Positions 59,287-64,000 of a DNA stretch of 64,000 nt are shown piece after piece. Under the pieces are notes generated by a model. The model made no database searches, was not told the DNA's origin, and worked only from the letters and a program-made list of their open reading frames with translations. Origin of the DNA: Varroa destructor (lineage: Eukaryota; Arthropoda; Arachnida; Mesostigmata; Varroidae); NCBI RefSeq assembly GCF_002443255.2, contig NW_019211458.1, positions 19,237,509 through 19,301,508 on the forward strand, in the 5' to 3' direction. Every line of letters begins with the position of its first letter. Position 1 is the stretch's first letter. A program made the translations under genes and the position numbers.

Positions 59287-62200
59287 TCTCGCGAATGATT
59301 TTATCTGAAGAGATGGCTGTTCCTTGACACGGATAGAGTTAGAAGGTACGTGAAGAGAAAGGTGGGGAAAAGCCAGGTTGTGGCGCTGAATAGAACGAAC
59401 AGCAATTAAATCGAATCTCGGCCCTGTGCTTTCGGCCTCTATTCAAAATCCGTCATCACAATCACCAACTCAACGAAATCTCTATCTTCGGTGCCAGACG
59501 CATTAATATTAGGGCAGAAACCTATAGTTGAACATCATATATCTTTTTAAAGGAAAAAGCTTGAGCAAGCTTCGTTTTTAATGTAGTACAAATATCAGCA
59601 GTAGCATATGTTACATGCACAGCTGCACTTTTAAGGTTAACCGAAATGTACCTGGTGTTTAAAGTTCCAAAGGTTAGTTGACGCTGCCACAGCTGAATAT
59701 ACCTTTCATCAATCGATTTTACTGTCTATTTCAATTCGAACACTAGAAAAAACGACATAAATTCACTGTTTTAATCGCACTCGTATTAGTGCAAATGTGG
59801 TTTTCATATGAGACCGAAGATGTACTCTCGCAAAACAATTTCCATTACTCTGCTTTCTAGTCGTGAAGCGTAAAAAAACTCAACTTCCTCCTTTTGTTAG
59901 TGCAAAGATAAGTGGGTCTATCTATTCCCTATAGACAGGTAGCAAAAGGAACGGAATAGTGTCTTGATGCCTGATTATATCACAGATATGTCTAGTTGGT
60001 TCTGGGCACCAACCTGAACCTACCCACAATAGAATGACCGCTATGAGCGACCTACTGTGTCTTTCGAGCATCTGCTTGACGTCGAGCATTCATAACGCTG
60101 CGAGGAAAATTCATAACACTGTAGATAGATAAAAGAGATGCTATCGATTATAGGCGATCAGGTCAATCTAAGGTTCCTTAGCCTTTTGGCTCGAACCTGG
60201 CTTTGTTTTGCGTATGCAACGCCTACGCGGTTCTGGCGAACGCTCATTCTCCTAAGCTCTTTTCCTGAGGCTAGCACTTCAGCACACGATCAATCCAGAG
60301 CTTCGCGCCTATCCGGCTGGTATTCTGAGCCTTGGGCGAATGGGGTTTCGGGCCTAAGCTAAACGGGAGATGGGTAGCGAACAAGCACGTAACGAGGAGA
60401 CCCCCAGGCTATAGTTGTCATTAGGGCTGGGCAGCATAGAGAAGGGGGTGATGGAGGGAGCAAACGACTGGCGACTCGAGGGATCCGAGAACGGCTCAGA
60501 TGGAATATCCCCCAGTGGCACCAGTGGAGCAAGGACAGGCAACAAAGAAGGCGCTGCCACGTCCTCCTTTGTTAAACACGAATTTGCCACTACCGACTAG
60601 GCAGGCGTCCAGCAGAAGCACCGGCGGCAGTGCAGGGGGTATCAACCTCGCTGTCGTTAACTGAGGCAACTTCGCTGTTTGGGTTTCTTTGGTGGCCGGC
60701 TGTCGCACAGCGAACACTCTCTCTCCGCCGACTCACGCCAAGATGAAACATTCGCCCCTGGGCTCATCGAAATCATATAGCAGCAACAATAGTAACACCT
60801 AACCTTGAATGAAGCAGCAGAACGATCGCGCACGTACTCCGTTCCTCTCACTCCCCCGCAAAGTCCTGTTCACACCTAACCCTCAGTTACCTTACATGTC
60901 ATTAAATGCAGTTTCTCCCCAGGCTGGTTCTTCCCTTTTTAGCTAGCAAAGCAGGCATCCAGCCACGCGCCCACACGGCGCCAATTGTTGAGGCAGCGAA
61001 AGCGAGCGACGCAGTTACCGAACCAAATTCCTACAGAGTTACTCTCCGCTTCGTCCGAAGCATAGGCGCCGCGGCGTTTACCGTGGCCCAGCACAACCCC
61101 TACGTCTAACTAGTTAGCCTGCCCTGGTCAGACGCTGTCGCTACCGGCCGACTAAAATCAAAGACAACGCGCAATAAACGTAAGCACGCGTTTCGCCTCC
61201 GCCTGTTTTTGCCTAGTGTATGCAGATCACAGCTATGAGTAGGCCTGTCCACCCACGCGCATTAACGCAGGTTGGACGTACGACACATATTTTGCGTTCA
61301 TGACCTGTGCTTGTGTAGGCTTCTGCGCAATAACCTTAACGAAGATGACAAAGAGGAAAACATTCGGTTCTTCTGTAACTCCTCTCTTTTCTACCCTTCT
61401 TGTTGCCGTTAAGGAATAGATCGCTCTTGATGTGGTGTAGTAGAGGTGGAAGGGGAACGCTACTATGATACCCGAAATAGCTGGCTGGCGTAGATCAACA
61501 ATAAGCCCATCTCACGATCCTCTTTTCCGGATATCAGTCGATGCCTGCGGCTTAAAAACTCGAACAAAAAGGTCGGGGTCGAGCCACGAAATTTGTCGCT
61601 GTTCTATCAGTAGCCAGCTGGCGTTGGGATGACGTCCAGTGATGGGCTGGGCAATGGTGATGGTACTAGCGGCGAGGAAAAAGGAAGTCAGGCTTTGCCT
61701 CGAGAAGGGGTTACTTGTTTCAGCAGGGAGAAGTCCAAAAGAGAAAGGGAAATAGCCTGGCGTCTATAGCGAACAGTTCCAACAGCGGTAGCAGCTTCGC
61801 AGCTTCTAGCTGAATGATGCGTCTAAGGGGACACGGGCATAGAGGTCACTCATAGCCGCGGGACATGGATCAACGCAGCAAATGAGCCTCAACCCCACAG
61901 ACAACGAAAGATGACATAGAGCCGATGCCGGCACAAGGCCTCTACAAGAAGTGAGTGCACTCGAGTCCTTTTGACTTTGCCGACCTTTGCTGAAACACTG
62001 TCAAAGCCAGCAAGCTTGGCCTCTGTGTTCATTCGACTACTACTGAAGCACAAAGCTTTGGGCTGTTCCCGGCAAAACGATGGCATAGTTCATGGCTAGG
62101 GTATTGGCTGTCGCCGGCCTCGATTTTTCGTCCCAATCTCATTACAGAGTCATCTTTTGGGTCTTAGACTTCGGAGAAGTTCGGCTGCTCGGGAGAAACA

Positions 62201-64000
62201 ACGGCAAAATAGCAAGAATACAGCTTTCCTTTCACTCCCCGTTTCATAGCTCATGTAGCTTGCTTCTAGTAGGATGCGACGTAACGGAAGCATACTTCTT
62301 TCCATTGAGCTGCTATCTTTAGCTAATAGTAATACATGGTATATAATTAATTGGCACGCTCCTGGCCGGTGTAGCTAGCAAATTCAGATTACCCAGGATT
62401 CGCCATCATGCTTTGCCTGCCGTTGTTCATAAAAAAAAAAACAAGCACATGCTATCTGCCTATCTTTCTATATTCCTTGTTAACACTGACTAGCCGATTC
62501 ACGTTGCCACTAATCACCAAAAGTCAAGTAAGCCGATCTGTTAGCTATACACAATGGGGCAAACTAAATAGATACAGCAGTTAGAATTGTGCCATTATCA
62601 ACTTATATGCTGAGACGTATGAAAATCGATAGTAAAAAGAAAAGCGACTCAACCAAGAGTATCTTTCTAAACAGCGTTCAGTCAAGCTTATTTAATTGTG
62701 GGAGCTTCACGAACATACATAACTGCACAACCTTACGGTAGCGAGGTCCAAATATCAAGCAAAATCGCAATTTTACCCGCAAGGCCATTCGCAGCGTGCG
62801 TATACACTTGACAGACTGATCTTTTTTTTTCGTAAAGCATATCCAACGAGTAGCGGTTATAGCAGGGAACTAGATCCATGTTGTGACTTCTTGCAATTTA
62901 CATAACGTTTGCGGCAATAGCAGCACGAACGCCGCGCGGTTTCGGTACGGCGGAAACTGTTGGCCTTTTTTTTTTCAACAACAAGAAAGGGAGCAACATA
63001 GCGGAAAACTCTAGAGAGACGCTGTTCGTAGATTGGGCGCGATAATGCCGTACTCTGGATCTTTAGTTCAGTTAGCTAGACGATGCAGTGTCGAAATATT
63101 CCAGAAGCAAAAATACATGGCCTCGTTTCCGTTCCGGTTCGTGCCCTAGCATATATTTACATAGTTAATCATTTACTAATCTACAGAAGTGATGAGGAAG
63201 CCGGTCTGGAATAAAAGGGTATTGTATGGGTGACACATGAAGAAATTTTCAGGAGGACCGACGCTAGACCCTATTCTACCCCAAGAAGACGCGCATTTTT
63301 CGATAGCTTTTCGATGAAATAACGTACAAAGAATGGACGAGATGAACAATGCGGATAAGCTATAATCCGCTGGTAAGTAGTGCGACGCGAAGGCCCGTTA
63401 TTCGGTTTAGTCCGTGTGAAAATTCGAGGCAAAATGTGATTAGAAAGAAAGGACGTTCAATGATGCTCCTCCGTGGAAGGAGGAGGCAGTTGATTTTTCT
63501 GCGACGCAGACAGAAAAAGTAACAGAAATTTAAGGCTTGCTAGGCATAGCCTATCAGTGAGTTCTAATTTTGCTTATATAGATCTTGTGCTTCCTTTGAG
63601 AGTTTAAAGAATTTAGGTAAGAAATAAATCAGAATTTCCCATTCACTGCCTAATAGAACCAGAGTTTCGATGAAAGAGAGCCAGATGCGTCGCTTAGCAA
63701 AAACGTGCTAAATAAGGCCCCATGATTTGGACCTCGGTTTAAAAATAGGGTCCAGTACAACCACCTGGGACCATGCAGTTTAGAAGATCGCACGTTTTAG
63801 CATTTTCAAGGACGACGTGAGACGTACAACATGAGAAGACGCTACGCGTCTCAACATGAGAGTTGACGGTCCCCTTGCTCATCTGCTGACGCCTACATTG
63901 CCTGACAAGTAAATACATCACGTAGTACTAAAGCATTCGCTGGTCTTTCTTGCGTTTGAACGAATTCTATGTCTCCTATCTTTTTCCATGTCTCTGAAGA
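59287..64000. other. Non-coding block to the window edge
   Basis: AT-rich at 59.3-60.1 kb, GC-richer at 60.1-62.3 kb with overlapping short frames of no recognised family, then AT-rich to the end. A-runs occur near 62430-62441 and T-runs near 62823 and 62969. No gene, RNA or mobile element is identified. Confidence 0.4.

Noticed and set aside
1..64000. CRISPR arrays, prokaryotic operons, rRNA, known snRNA or conserved miRNA seeds
   Set aside because: No regularly spaced repeats, ribosome-binding-site-led gene strings or recognisable RNA cores were found on reading both strands.

Overview
This window looks like a gene-poor stretch of a eukaryotic nuclear genome. No open frame carries a protein family I recognise, and the longest open frame in 64 kb is 233 codons. 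There is no operon layout, no rRNA, no canonical tRNA and no CRISPR array. CpG dinucleotides are frequent, so there is no sign of vertebrate-style CpG depletion. TA, GT, TC and GCT microsatellites are scattered throughout, and composition flips between AT-rich blocks and GC-richer, pyrimidine-tract-rich blocks every 1 to 8 kb. An invertebrate fits best, plausibly an arthropod such as a mite or insect. That is inferred from texture only and is not secure.

Layout: 1-6.7 kb is mixed sequence with a GT microsatellite. 6.7-9.1 kb is GC-richer and holds a tRNA-like fragment and a 162-codon minus-strand frame. 9.1-12.9 kb is mostly AT-rich. 13-20.7 kb is GC-rich and ends in a striking palindromic ETS/CRE/ETS element at 20.6 kb. 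20.7-23.9 kb is AT-rich. 23.9-26.7 kb is GC-rich with GCT-type repeats. A perfect 21-bp hairpin lies at 27.05 kb. 27.2-29.6 kb is GC-richer, and 29.7-32.1 kb is AT-rich. A cluster of coding-like segments lies at 32.1-32.8 kb. The remaining blocks alternate: GC-richer at about 33-34.4, 35.8-37.1, 39.9-42, 43-45, 46.3-48.4, 53.8-55, 56.8-59.3 and 60.1-62.3 kb, with AT-rich sequence between.

Candidate coding segments are reported with low confidence because none has a recognisable domain. The better ones are at 32.1-32.8 kb (three segments, one with an ATG and a consensus splice donor) and 42.4-43.3 kb (two phase-compatible segments with hydrophobic stretches). The window could equally be intergenic desert or the inside of a very long intron. 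No pathway or gene cooperation can be inferred. The most non-random objects are the 45-bp hairpin at 27046-27090, the ETS/CRE/ETS element at 20605-20635, and two hAT-transposon-like termini at 39.55 and 55.68 kb.
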